A stretch of DNA of 64,000 bases from Pseudonocardia sp. MH-G8. GTDB lineage: Bacteria > Actinomycetota > Actinomycetes > Mycobacteriales > Pseudonocardiaceae. Shown piece after piece: positions 54,246 through 63,374 of this stretch. The stretch lies in contig NZ_NKYF01000006.1 of the NCBI RefSeq assembly GCF_002262885.1, forward strand, positions 186,001-250,000, given 5' to 3'. Below the pieces are notes generated by a model that saw only the letters and a list, made by a program, of their open reading frames with translations, was not told the origin of the DNA and made no database searches. The translations under genes and the position numbers were made by a program. Position 1 is the first letter of the stretch; the number at the start of each line of letters is the position of its first letter.

Positions 54246-54695
54246 CTACCGGTACCTGGTCAGGACCACCCACGTCGTCGTCCGCACGGTCTCCCGCCAG
54301 CCCTGGACCCCGTCGAGCACGGCGTCCAGCTCGCCCGCGCTCGACGCCGTGACCAGCACCATCAGGTCGTACTCCCCCGTCACCGTCTCGATGCCGGTGA
54401 CGCCGGGCAGGGTGGAGAGCCGCCGGACGTACCCGGCCACGTCGGGGGTGCGGATCACGATGCCGACGCGGGCGCGGTGCGCGGCCTCGTAGCCCGGCAG
54501 CACGACCTCCGCGTGGTAGCCGCCGATCACACCCTCGCGCTCCAGGCGCTGGACGCGCGCGAGCACCGCCGTGCGCGAGAGCCCGACGGCGCGCCCGAGC
54601 TCGGCCATCGAGGCACGCCCGTCGGCCGCGAGGAGCGCGAGCACCCTGCGGTCGAGGTCGTCGAGCTGACGATCCGTCGGTGACACAGCCCACAT
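54246..54695 (-). CDS. lrp: Lrp/AsnC-family regulator
   Basis: 149-aa regulator with an N-terminal helix-turn-helix (MAELGRAVGLSRTAVLARVQRLEREGVI) and a C-terminal RAM effector domain (TGEYDLMVLVTA). Divergent from the lysine aminotransferase gene across 73 bases, as LrpA (Rv3291c) is paired with lat (Rv3290c) in M. tuberculosis; it likely controls lat. Confidence 0.92.
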   Translation of the reverse strand: MWAVSPTDRQLDDLDRRVLALLAADGRASMAELGRAVGLSRTAVLARVQRLEREGVIGGYHAEVVLPGYEAAHRARVGIVIRTPDVAGYVRRLSTLPGVTGIETVTGEYDLMVLVTASSAGELDAVLDGVQGWRETVRTTTWVVLTRYR

Positions 54696-54768
54696 CGTGG
54701 CACTTCGTGGTCGGATCCCGACGCTCGGAGTCGTGTGTCGCGACGATCACCGCTCCGACACTGGAGGC

Positions 54769-56082
54769 ATGACCGTCACCCCGGACCGCGTCCACGAGAC
54801 GCTGCGGCGCCACATGCTCGTCGACGGCTTCGACCTGGTGCTCGACACCCGCGCCAGCCAGGGGTCGTGCCTCGTCGACGCCCGCGACGGCACGCGCTGG
54901 CTCGACATGTTCAGCTTCTTCGCCTCCGCGCCGCTCGGGATGAACCACCCGGCGCTCGCCGGCGACCCGGCGTTCCTGGCGGAGCTCACCGAGGCGGCGG
55001 TCAACAAACCGTCGAACTCCGACATCTACACGGTGCAGATGGCGGCGTTCGTGGAGACGTTCGAGCGCGTGCTGGGCGATCCCGCCCTGCCGCACCTGTT
55101 CCTCGTGGAGGGGGGCGCGCTCGCCGTCGAGAACGCGCTGAAGACCGCGTTCGACTGGAAGCGCAAGCACAACGCCATGCGTGGGCGGGGTGGGCTGGGG
55201 GACGACGACACCGACCGGGGCACGAAGGTCCTGCACCTGCGCAAGGCGTTCCACGGCCGCAGCGGTTACACGCTCTCGCTGACCAACACCGACCCGGTGA
55301 AGACGGCCCTGTTCCCGACGTTCGGCTGGCCCCGCATCGACGTGCCTGCGCTGCGCTTCCCGGTGGACCAGGCCGAGGTCGAGGCGGCGGAGGCACGCGC
55401 GCTGGAGCAGGCCAGGGCGGCGTTCGCGGCCCATCCGCACGACATCGCCTGTTTCATCGCCGAGCCGATCCAGGGCGAGGGCGGCGACAACCACATGCGG
55501 GCCGAGTTCCTGCAGGCGATGCACCGGCTGTGCCACGAGCACGACGCCCTGTTCGTGCTCGACGAGGTGCAGACCGGCGGCGGCATGACGGGTACGGCCT
55601 GGGCGTACCAGCAGCTGGGTCTCACGCCCGACGTCGTCGCGTTCGGCAAGAAGCTGCAGGTCTGCGGGATCATGGCCGGCGGTCGCGTGGACGAGGTCCC
55701 GGACAACGTGTTCGCGGTGTCCTCGCGGATCAACTCGACCTGGGGCGGCGGGCTCGCCGACATGGTCCGCTCGCGCCGCTACCTCGAGGTGATCGAGGCC
55801 GATGGCCTGGTCGAGCGGGCCGCGGTGCTGGGCAAGCGGCTGCTGGACGGGCTCGCGGCGGTGCCCGGGATCGACAACGTGCGCGGCCGCGGCCTGTTCG
55901 TCGCGGTCGACCTCCCCACTCCGGAGGCGCGCGCCGCCGCCGTCGCCCGGCTGCACCGCGACGAGAAGGTGCTGATCCTCGGCGGCGGCGAGCGCTCGAT
56001 CCGCTTCCGCCCCGCCCTCACCGTCAGCGAGGAGGAGCTCGACCTCGCGGTCGCGGCGCTGGCCCGGGCGGTGCGGTCGTGA
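54769..56082 (+). CDS. lat: L-lysine 6-transaminase
   Basis: 437-aa class III PLP aminotransferase that moves the epsilon-amino group of lysine to 2-oxoglutarate. PLP Lys294 is in AFGKKLQVCG, a signature shared with mycobacterial Lat; FVLDEVQTGGGMTG precedes it, and VNKPSNSDIYTVQMA and SSRINSTWGG are further family segments. ATG at 54769; GGAGG lies only one base before it, too close for normal use, so the message may be leaderless. Role in lysine catabolism or stress adaptation inferred from homologues. Confidence 0.92.
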   Translation: MTVTPDRVHETLRRHMLVDGFDLVLDTRASQGSCLVDARDGTRWLDMFSFFASAPLGMNHPALAGDPAFLAELTEAAVNKPSNSDIYTVQMAAFVETFERVLGDPALPHLFLVEGGALAVENALKTAFDWKRKHNAMRGRGGLGDDDTDRGTKVLHLRKAFHGRSGYTLSLTNTDPVKTALFPTFGWPRIDVPALRFPVDQAEVEAAEARALEQARAAFAAHPHDIACFIAEPIQGEGGDNHMRAEFLQAMHRLCHEHDALFVLDEVQTGGGMTGTAWAYQQLGLTPDVVAFGKKLQVCGIMAGGRVDEVPDNVFAVSSRINSTWGGGLADMVRSRRYLEVIEADGLVERAAVLGKRLLDGLAAVPGIDNVRGRGLFVAVDLPTPEARAAAVARLHRDEKVLILGGGERSIRFRPALTVSEEELDLAVAALARAVRS

Positions 56083-56104
56083 CGCACCCGCGACCGTGAC
56101 GCGG

Positions 56105-56887
56105 CTACCGCTCGCGGCCGAGACCGAGCAGCACGGCCCGTTCGACGGCGGAGAGGTCGCCGTCAGCGTCATCGAGGCGCAGGTCGTCGACCGGTTCCAA
56201 CGGCGGCTGGGCCATGAAGCGGGGACGCGTGCCGTGGTGCGGCTGCGCGGAGTGCACGACGAACGGGTGCACCAGGTAGACGTCGCCCGCGGCGCCCACG
56301 GCGTCGGCGACCGGCCGGTGCTCCGTCGCCGGGACGGCCTCGCCCGCGAACGCGAAGAACTCCGCGCCGTCGTCGCCGTGGGGTGCGAGCAGCGCCGCGA
56401 CGTCGAGGTGCGAGCCCACGCGGATCCGGGTCGGGGCGTCGTCCGGGCCGACGTCGGAGTAGAGGAACAGCATCAGCAGCGCCCGCCCGTGCGACCGGAT
56501 GTTCAGCCGCGGCTCACCACCGGGGCCGGCGTAGCTGCTCTCGACGTGCCATCCCGCATCGCCGGGATCGTCCGGGTGCGGGAACCGGATCGGGAACGTG
56601 CCCATCCCGATCCGCGGCCGCCACCGCCCGGGCCCGACGAGCGCGTCGAAGGCGGCGTGCAACGCGGGGGTGTTCGCCGATGCGGTGAACGGTTCGTCGG
56701 CCATCCCCTCGATCCGCACGACCGGTGCGGTCCAGGTCGACGGCTCGTCCGGCCGCGCGTCGAGGCGCCGCCACAGCAGGTCCCGGCAGGTGGAGGCCAG
56801 GGAAGGGCTGAAAGCGCCGGGCAGGTGCACGAACCCGTCCCGGACGAAGCTCTCGATCCGGTCGGCAGACAACGTGGTCTCGCTCAT
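56105..56887 (-). CDS. Phytanoyl-CoA dioxygenase family protein
   Basis: 260-aa Fe(II)/2-oxoglutarate oxygenase of the PhyH group. GWHVESSY supplies the first His and acidic ligand (Glu in place of the usual Asp), YLVHPFVVHSAQP the distal His, and an Arg for 2-oxoglutarate follows in TRPRFMAQ. Substrate unknown. Converges with lat, 22 bases apart. Confidence 0.82.
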   Translation of the reverse strand: MSETTLSADRIESFVRDGFVHLPGAFSPSLASTCRDLLWRRLDARPDEPSTWTAPVVRIEGMADEPFTASANTPALHAAFDALVGPGRWRPRIGMGTFPIRFPHPDDPGDAGWHVESSYAGPGGEPRLNIRSHGRALLMLFLYSDVGPDDAPTRIRVGSHLDVAALLAPHGDDGAEFFAFAGEAVPATEHRPVADAVGAAGDVYLVHPFVVHSAQPHHGTRPRFMAQPPLEPVDDLRLDDADGDLSAVERAVLLGLGRER

Positions 56888-56948
56888 CGGGACGCATCAT
56901 GCGCGCCGCGCGAGAGGCGGTCGACCCGTTTTCCGCCCCCACCACCCG

Positions 56949-57007
56949 CACCTCGGAGCCTTACCGCTGCTCAGGCGCCCTCAGAACAGCAGTAGGGCTC
57001 CAAGGTG
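56949..57007. terminator. Hairpin repeat, family GGAGCCCTACTGCTG, copy 2
   Basis: Right arm AGCAGTAGGGCTCCAAGGTG (56988-57007) pairs imperfectly with the left arm CACCTCGGAGCCTTACCGCT (56949 on). The sequence matches the perfect hairpin at 44390-44452. It ends 11 bases past the RNase J stop codon, so it is likely its terminator. Confidence 0.7.
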
Positions 57008-57018
57008 GGTTCTCGTTC

Positions 57019-58806
57019 TCAGACCGCGATGACCGTGGGGACGATCATGGGGCGTCTGCGGTAGGTCTCTCCCACCCATTTGCCCACCACCCGGCGCACC
57101 GACTGGGCGATGCGGTGGGTGTCGGTGATGCCTTCGGCCTCGGTGCGGGAGAGCTCGTCCTCGATCATCGGCAGCACGGCGTCGAGCGCCTTCGGATCAT
57201 CGGAGAAGCCGCGCCCCGACAACGTGGGACGCGAGACCGCGCGGCCCGTGTTGCCGTCGATGGCCACCGTGATCGAGATGAAGCCGCCCTCGCCGAGGAC
57301 CAGCCGATCCCCGAGGGTGCTCTCGCCGATGTCGCCGACGGCGAGCCCGTCGACGTACACGCGGCCGACCTCCACGCGCCCGGTGATGACGGCCCGGCCG
57401 TCGATGAGGTCGACGACCACGCCGTCCTCGGCGAGCACCACCGCCTCCTCGGGCACCCCCGTCTGCACGGCGAGGCGGCCGTTGGCGCGCAGGTGCCGCC
57501 ACTCGCCGTGCACCGGCATGACGTTGCTCGGCCGCACGGCGTTGTAGAGGAACAGCAGCTCGCCGCCCGGCGAGTGGCCGGACACGTGCACCTTGGCCGT
57601 GCCCTGGTGCACGACGGCCGCCCCGAGCCGGGTGAGGCCGTTGATCACGGTGAACACCGCGGTCTCGTTGCCCGGGATCAGCGAGCTCGCCAGGATGATC
57701 GTGTCCTCCGGCTGGATGCGCACCGAGCGGTGGTCGCCGCGGGCCATCCGGGCGAGCGCCGAGAGCGGCTCCCCCTGGGAACCGGTGGAGACGAGCACCA
57801 GCTGCTCGTCGGGCAGCTCCATCGCGTCGTCCAGCTCGACGAGCAGCCCCTCGGGCACGTTCAGGAAGCCCAGCTCGGCGGCCAGGCCCATGTTGCGCAC
57901 CATCGAGCGCCCGACCAGGCACACCTTGCGACCGTGCGCCGCCGCGGCGTCGAGCACCTGCTGCACGCGGTGCACGTGGCTCGCGAAGCAGGCGACGATG
58001 ATCCGGGCGTCGGCGCGGTGGAACACGCCGTCCAGGACCGGGCCGATCTCCCGCTCCGAGATCACGAAGCCGGGGACGTCGGCGTTCGTGGAGTCGACGA
58101 GGAACAGGTCCACGCCCTCGTCGCCGAGGCGGGAGAACCCGGCGAGGTCGGTGAGCCGCCCGTCCAGCGGCAGCTGGTCGAGCTTGATGTCACCGGTGTG
58201 CAGCACCATCCCGGCAGGAGTGCGGATGGCGACGGCCAGCGCGTCGGGGATCGAGTGGTTCACCGCGAAGTACTCGCAGTCGAACGACCCGTGGTGCAGC
58301 CGCTCCCCCTCCTTCACCTCCAGCAGGTGCGGGGTGAGCCGGTGCTCCTTGCACTTGGCCGCGACGAGCGCGAGCGTGAAGCGCGAGCCGACGATCGTGA
58401 GGTCCGGCCGCAGCCGCAGCAGGAACGGCACGGCACCGATGTGGTCCTCGTGCCCGTGGGTGAGCACGAGCGCGTCGATGTCGTCGAGGCGGTCCTCGAT
58501 GGCCCGGAAGTCGGGGAGGATCAGGTCGACGCCGGGCGAGTCCTCGGCGGGGAAGAGCACCCCGCAGTCCACGACGAGCAGCCGCCCGTCGTATTCGAAG
58601 ACGGTCATGTTGCGGCCGATCTCGCCGATGCCGCCGAGCGCGACGACCCGCAGGGCGCCGTCCGGCAGTGCCGGTGGCGGGCCCGAGGGCAACTCGGCCC
58701 GGTTGACCTCCTCGGGCGGGGCGGGGGCCGGACGGCGGTCGCGCCGGGGCGGCCGCGAACGACGGTCGGACCGGGGACGGTCGGACCGTGCGGGTGGATG
58801 GCTCAA
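57019..58806 (-). CDS. rnj: Ribonuclease J
   Basis: 595-aa metallo-beta-lactamase/beta-CASP RNase with 5'-exo and endonuclease activity. HGHEDH (residues 117-122) binds the two zinc ions; the beta-CASP part includes VGRSMVRNMG and HVSGHSPGGELLFLYNAVRPSNVMPVHGE. A basic Arg/Pro-rich N-terminus of about 48 residues precedes the core. Start is TTG at 58806 with GAGGAAGAAG just upstream. Follows dapA by 53 bases, as in mycobacteria. Confidence 0.95.
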   Translation of the reverse strand: MSHPPARSDRPRSDRRSRPPRRDRRPAPAPPEEVNRAELPSGPPPALPDGALRVVALGGIGEIGRNMTVFEYDGRLLVVDCGVLFPAEDSPGVDLILPDFRAIEDRLDDIDALVLTHGHEDHIGAVPFLLRLRPDLTIVGSRFTLALVAAKCKEHRLTPHLLEVKEGERLHHGSFDCEYFAVNHSIPDALAVAIRTPAGMVLHTGDIKLDQLPLDGRLTDLAGFSRLGDEGVDLFLVDSTNADVPGFVISEREIGPVLDGVFHRADARIIVACFASHVHRVQQVLDAAAAHGRKVCLVGRSMVRNMGLAAELGFLNVPEGLLVELDDAMELPDEQLVLVSTGSQGEPLSALARMARGDHRSVRIQPEDTIILASSLIPGNETAVFTVINGLTRLGAAVVHQGTAKVHVSGHSPGGELLFLYNAVRPSNVMPVHGEWRHLRANGRLAVQTGVPEEAVVLAEDGVVVDLIDGRAVITGRVEVGRVYVDGLAVGDIGESTLGDRLVLGEGGFISITVAIDGNTGRAVSRPTLSGRGFSDDPKALDAVLPMIEDELSRTEAEGITDTHRIAQSVRRVVGKWVGETYRRRPMIVPTVIAV

Positions 58807-58859
58807 GCTCTTCTTCCTCGCAGTACAGGTCGCTCGGCACGCTCGGCGCCGCGCAGGGA

Positions 58860-59858
58860 TCAGTGTTGGTAGGCCACCTCGGCGCCGAGGTCGGCGGCGG
58901 CCCGGGCGCCGAGGGCGCCGTGGCCGAGGTCGGTGCGCCGGTCGGTGGCGAGCGCGATGCCGGCGGCCTGCAGGTCACCCGAGATCGCGGCCACCTGCTC
59001 CTCGGTGGCGGGCGGCAGCGGCAGCCGGGGGTCGCCGACGTCGAGACCACGCAGGCGCAGCGCCGTCTTCGCGAACACGGCGCCGCCGACCCGACCCATC
59101 GCGCGGATCAGCGGCAACGTGGCGTAGTGCAGGTTGCGAGCCCGGTCGACCTCGCCGGCCTCGTAGGCGTCGAGCATCTCGCGCAGCCGGTTGGCCGCCA
59201 CGTGCCCGATCACGCTGACGAACCCGACCGCCCCGACCGACAGCCACGGCAGGTTCACCGGGTCGTCGCCGGAGTAGTAGGCGAGCGTGGTGGTGGCGAG
59301 CACCTCGGTGCCGACGCGCAGGTCGTTGCGCGCGTCCTTCACCGCCACGATCCGCGGGTGTTCGGCGAGGCGCTGCAGCGTCTCCACCTCGATCGGGATG
59401 ACGCTGCGGGGCGGGATGTCGTAGAGCATCACCGGTAGCTCGGTGGCGTCGGCGATGGCGCTGAAGTGCAGCACGAGGCCCGACTGCGGCGGCCGCGAGT
59501 AGTACGGCGTGACCAGCAGCAGTCCGTGCGCACCGGCCTTCTCGGCCTGGCGCGCCAGCTCGATGCTGTGGGCGGTGTCGTAGGTGCCCGCCCCGGCCAC
59601 CACCGTGGCACGGTCACCGACCGCGTTGACCACGGCACGGACCAGCTCGGACTTCTCCTTGTCCGTGGTGGTGGGCCCCTCCCCGGTGGTGCCGTTGACC
59701 ACCAGCCCGTCGTTGCCCAGATCGACGAGATGGGCGGCCAGCTCCTCGGCCTTCGCGAGGTCGAGGCGGCCATCCATGTCGAAGGGCGTGACCATCGCGG
59801 TCAGCATCCGGCCGAACGGGCGGCCGGGCGGCCGCAGTCCAGGGGCGATGGGGCTCAT
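58860..59858 (-). CDS. dapA: 4-hydroxy-tetrahydrodipicolinate synthase
   Basis: 332-aa TIM-barrel lyase of lysine/diaminopimelate synthesis. It condenses pyruvate with aspartate semialdehyde through Schiff-base Lys174 (VAVKDA). GTTGEG (residues 56-61), Tyr120 and Tyr146 complete the active site. About 30 residues longer than usual, at the C-terminus. ATG at 59858. dapA-rnj order is conserved in actinobacteria. Confidence 0.94.
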   Translation of the reverse strand: MSPIAPGLRPPGRPFGRMLTAMVTPFDMDGRLDLAKAEELAAHLVDLGNDGLVVNGTTGEGPTTTDKEKSELVRAVVNAVGDRATVVAGAGTYDTAHSIELARQAEKAGAHGLLLVTPYYSRPPQSGLVLHFSAIADATELPVMLYDIPPRSVIPIEVETLQRLAEHPRIVAVKDARNDLRVGTEVLATTTLAYYSGDDPVNLPWLSVGAVGFVSVIGHVAANRLREMLDAYEAGEVDRARNLHYATLPLIRAMGRVGGAVFAKTALRLRGLDVGDPRLPLPPATEEQVAAISGDLQAAGIALATDRRTDLGHGALGARAAADLGAEVAYQH

Positions 59859-59914
59859 GGGGAGACGGTACCCCCGCGACCGGAGCGCGAAGCGCCAGGA
59901 CGCGGGTGCTGCGG

Positions 59915-60538
59915 TCAGACTCCTCGCGGTGTACGGCGCAGGGCCTCTACGTCGCCGTGCTCGCCCTGCAGATCGACCCGCACGGCCTCGCGCCCGAACG
60001 CGAACAGCACGAGCTCGCCGGGCTCCCCGACCACCGTGGCGACGCCCGGGCCGGTCCGCACCACGTACCGCTCTCCCGAGGGGCGGGCCAGCACGACGCC
60101 GACCGGGCTGCGCCGCAGCAGGGCGCCCAGGCGACGCACACCGGCCCAGAGCGCCGCGTCGCGGGCGTAGTCGGGCTCGCGCGGCTCCCAGCCCGGCACG
60201 CCGCGCCGCACGTCCTCGTGGTGGACGAAGAACTCCATCCCGTTCGCGGCGGCGTCGACGCGCTCGATCCGCAACGGCGACCAGTCCTGCGGACCGCCGC
60301 GGAACAGCCGGACGGCCTCCTCCCACGGCATGTCGCGGTAGCCGTCCATCGCCCGCTCGGTGACGCCTGCCAGCGCCGGCACCACCGCACCCGCCGCCGC
60401 CCACGTCTTGCGCTCGCGGATCAGCAGGTGGGCGAGCAGGTCACGGGTGGTCCAGCCGGCGCAGAGGGTGGGCCGGTCCGGGCCCGCGCGCTCCAGCTCG
60501 TCGGCGAGCGCCGCGCGCTCCCTGGTAGCGAGGCTCAT
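59915..60538 (-). CDS. TIGR03085/MDMPI-type metal-binding protein
   Basis: 207-aa protein of the DinB/mycothiol-dependent maleylpyruvate isomerase superfamily. It has an N-terminal helical bundle (RPTLCAGWTTRDLLAHLLIRERKTW) with His ligands in HLLIRE and FFVHHEDVRR, followed by a small C-terminal domain. The family probably acts with mycothiol; the substrate is unknown. ATG at 60538, ten bases after the aminotransferase stop. Confidence 0.82.
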   Translation of the reverse strand: MSLATRERAALADELERAGPDRPTLCAGWTTRDLLAHLLIRERKTWAAAGAVVPALAGVTERAMDGYRDMPWEEAVRLFRGGPQDWSPLRIERVDAAANGMEFFVHHEDVRRGVPGWEPREPDYARDAALWAGVRRLGALLRRSPVGVVLARPSGERYVVRTGPGVATVVGEPGELVLFAFGREAVRVDLQGEHGDVEALRRTPRGV

Positions 60539-60548
60539 GCCTGCGACC

Positions 60549-61703
60549 CTACGGGCCGACCCCGCAGGTGCCGCGGTAGGCGCGGAGCGCGTCCACCAAT
60601 CGGTGCACGTCGGACTCGTCGTTGTAGTAATGCAGCGACAGCCGCACAGCCTGCCCCCGCGGGCTCGCGACGATCCGCCGGGCGGCGAGGAAGCCGGCGA
60701 GCGCCTCGGGGTCGGCGTCGCGCACCGCCACCATCGGGCCGCGCAACGCCGGATCGGCCGGCGACGTGATGCGCTCGCCCATCGCGCGCAGCTCCGCGTC
60801 CAGCACCGCGCCGAGCCCGGCGACGTGCCGCTGCACGGCGTACGGGTCCAGCGCGGCGAGCAGGCCGAGCCCGGCGACCGCCCCGTACGCGGACGGCACG
60901 GAGGGGGTGCCGCTCTCGAACCGGCGCGCCGTGGCGGGGTAGTCGATGGCGCGGGGGTCGAACGCGAACGGGTCGACCCGCCCGAACCAGCCGGTCTGCG
61001 CGGGCGGTTCGGCGTCGCGCAGACCACCGCGCACGTAGAGGAACGCGATGCCGGAGATGCCGAGCAGGTACTTGAGCGCCCCGCAGACGAGGTAGTCGCA
61101 GTCCAGGTCGCGGACGTCGACGGGCTCGACGCCGGCGCCCTGGTAGGCGTCCACCACCGTTCGCGCGCCGCGCTCGCGCGCGAACGCCACGACGTCGCGG
61201 GCCGGCAGCCGCGCACCGCCCGCGTAGGAGACCAGCGGCACCGAGACGAGCGCCGTCCGCTCGTCGACCAGCCGCGCGTAGTCCTCGGCCACGACGATGC
61301 CGTCCCGGGCGGGTACGTGCACGACCTCGGCACCCCGGGCGCGCTGGGCGAGCCAGACGTGCGCCACCGAGGGGAACTCGAGGTCCGTGGTGACGATCCG
61401 CGGCCGCTCCCCGAACAGTTGTGTGGAGGCCACCTGGTAGGCGCCGTGGGACGCGGAGGACACGATCGCCACCTCGTCCGGCTCGGCCCCGATCAGCGCG
61501 GCGAACGCGGCGCGCGCCTGCTCCACCCGCCCCATCCACGTGCCCCACGGGGCACCGTGTTCGAGGATCGACGACTGGAACTCGGCGAGCGCGCCCGCCA
61601 GGGCGTCGGAGAGCGCGCCGTGGCTGCAGCTGGCCAGGTGCACGGTCTCGCGCAGCGCGGGGAAGCGCTGCCGGAACTGCGCGGGCGTGGGTCCGGCGGT
61701 CAG
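60549..61703 (-). CDS. Class V PLP aminotransferase/cysteine desulfurase-like protein
   Basis: About 384-aa fold-type I PLP enzyme (HLASCSHGALSDAL, SSASHGAY, VVDAYQGAGVEPVDV, CDYLVCGALKYLLG with the PLP Lys). Related to SufS/kynureninase-like families but unassigned. The start is odd: a perfect AGGAGG sits five bases before CTG at 61703, where homologues begin. The only other in-frame start is GTG at 61760, which overlaps the upstream amidohydrolase by 20 bases. Confidence 0.82.
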   Translation of the reverse strand: MTAGPTPAQFRQRFPALRETVHLASCSHGALSDALAGALAEFQSSILEHGAPWGTWMGRVEQARAAFAALIGAEPDEVAIVSSASHGAYQVASTQLFGERPRIVTTDLEFPSVAHVWLAQRARGAEVVHVPARDGIVVAEDYARLVDERTALVSVPLVSYAGGARLPARDVVAFARERGARTVVDAYQGAGVEPVDVRDLDCDYLVCGALKYLLGISGIAFLYVRGGLRDAEPPAQTGWFGRVDPFAFDPRAIDYPATARRFESGTPSVPSAYGAVAGLGLLAALDPYAVQRHVAGLGAVLDAELRAMGERITSPADPALRGPMVAVRDADPEALAGFLAARRIVASPRGQAVRLSLHYYNDESDVHRLVDALRAYRGTCGVGP

Positions 61704-61740
61704 GGTGTCCTCCTGTGCGGTGTTGATGTCACGTGTCGGC

Positions 61741-63003
61741 TCACGGTCTGCGGTCCGCACCGGCGCGGAGCGTCTGCTGGATGCGTCGCGCCTGCGCGGC
61801 GCGGTCGCCGAGGCCGGGGATCGGGCGCAGCGCGTGTCGTCGGCCGCGGGCCATCACGAACACCGGACGGGCCAGGGCGCGGTGGTCGAGCGTCGGGTCG
61901 CCGTCGACGGCCAGCAGGTCGGCGTCCAGACCGGGCGCGAGCCGGCCGGTCCGGTCGGAGACGCGGCAGACCTGCGCAGCGAGGCTCGTCGCGGCGGCGA
62001 GGATCTCGCGGGGCGCCATCCCCGCGTCGGCGAGCACCGCGAGGCCGTCGGCGTAGCGCTCGAAGGCGACGAGCCCGATGCCGGCGTCGGTGCCCGCGAC
62101 GATCCTGATGCCCGCGCGGTGCATCGCCCTGAGGTTGTCCACCACGTGGTCGCGCTCGTCCCAGGGGCAGAAGTAGTCCTGCGGCAGGCAGGCGGAGTTC
62201 ATCGTCGGGCTGACGCTGATCCCCCCGGCCACGATCGCCCGGGCGATCCGCTCGTCGAAGCGCGTGCCGTCACGGGTGACCCAGCCGCAGTGCTCGATGG
62301 TGTCCACACCCGCCGCGACGGCGCGCTCGATGCCCTCGACCCCGAGGGCGTGCGTGGTCACCCGCAGGCCGAGCTCGTGCGCCGTCTCCACGACGGCCGC
62401 GAGCTCCTCCACCGAGTAGCGGGCCTCCCAGGGATGGGTGCCGGCCGTCATGAACCCGCCCGTCGTCATGACCTTGACCAGGTCGGCGCCCTCGCTCGCC
62501 CGCAGGCGGACCATCGCGCGGACCTCGTCCACACCGGTCGCCTCCCCGCCCATGGCGTGGGCGTGCCCGCCGTGGACGGTGATCGGGGCGTTCGCGACGA
62601 GCATCCGCGGGCCCTCGACCTCGCCGCGCGCGATGCGGTCGCGGACCGTCGTGGCGAGCGTTCCCGGCGCCCCGAGGTCGCACGCCGTGGTGACGCCCGC
62701 GTCGAGGAGCTTGCCCGCGTTGGCCTCCATCAGCAGCGCGGTCTGCGCGGCGGTGAGCGCGGACGCGGTCGTGGTGCCCTCGGCTGCCGGGTCGAGCGCG
62801 AGGTGGACGTGGCAGTCGATCATCCCCGGCAACAGGGTGGCGGCGCCGAGGTCCACCACGTCGTCCGCAGCGGCGCCCGCGGCGACGTCGCGCCACGGCC
62901 CCACTGCGACGATCGTGGAGCCCTCGACGAGAACGGCGCCGTCCTCGATCGGCTCCGCTGCGCTGTGCGGTACCACCGTGGCGGCGCGGATCGCGACGAG
63001 CAC
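61741..63003 (-). CDS. Metal-dependent amidohydrolase
   Basis: 420-aa amidohydrolase resembling prolidase/imidazolonepropionase-like hydrolases. It has metal ligands CHVH, a likely carboxylated Lys in DLVKVMTTGG, His in TTHALG and IEHCGW, and Asp in AGTDAG. It hydrolyses amide or cyclic amide bonds of unknown compounds. GTG at 63003 follows GGGAGGCC. Divergent from the symporter pair, so substrate import and hydrolysis may be linked. Confidence 0.88.
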   Translation of the reverse strand: MLVAIRAATVVPHSAAEPIEDGAVLVEGSTIVAVGPWRDVAAGAAADDVVDLGAATLLPGMIDCHVHLALDPAAEGTTTASALTAAQTALLMEANAGKLLDAGVTTACDLGAPGTLATTVRDRIARGEVEGPRMLVANAPITVHGGHAHAMGGEATGVDEVRAMVRLRASEGADLVKVMTTGGFMTAGTHPWEARYSVEELAAVVETAHELGLRVTTHALGVEGIERAVAAGVDTIEHCGWVTRDGTRFDERIARAIVAGGISVSPTMNSACLPQDYFCPWDERDHVVDNLRAMHRAGIRIVAGTDAGIGLVAFERYADGLAVLADAGMAPREILAAATSLAAQVCRVSDRTGRLAPGLDADLLAVDGDPTLDHRALARPVFVMARGRRHALRPIPGLGDRAAQARRIQQTLRAGADRRP

Positions 63004-63134
63004 TGCAGGCCTCCCTTCAGCTGTAGTGAAACTAGGGCCGCGCGTGCGTCGTTGTCCAGCCGTTGACGTGCAGAACCCTTCCGGTGACACTGTCCGCGTT
63101 TCAGTACCAGTGAAATCGGACGAGGAGCGATCGC

Positions 63135-63374
63135 ATGCCGGAGGACGATCCGACCACACCGGTGCCCCGCCGACCGCGACGGCACTGGTGGCTGCTCGTG
63201 CTCCCGTTCGTCTGGTGCATCGGCGCGATCCCGGTCGTCAACCGGGACGTCTACCTCTTCGGGTCGGTCCCGTTGCTCCTGGTCTGGATGGTGGCGGGAG
63301 TGCTCGTCGGCAGCGCCGCCATCGGGATCGTCTTCGCCGTCGACAGCCGCAACGGCGACCTCGAGAGGACCTGA
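63135..63374 (+). CDS. DUF3311 membrane protein, symporter partner
   Basis: 79-aa protein with two membrane helices (LLVLPFVWCIGAIPVVNR and PLLLVWMVAGVLVGSAAIGIVFA), typical of DUF3311 proteins encoded before sodium:solute symporters. Its TGA overlaps the symporter ATG by one base, so they are translated together and probably form a complex. ATG at 63135 with GAGGAGCG upstream. Confidence 0.85.
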   Translation: MPEDDPTTPVPRRPRRHWWLLVLPFVWCIGAIPVVNRDVYLFGSVPLLLVWMVAGVLVGSAAIGIVFAVDSRNGDLERT

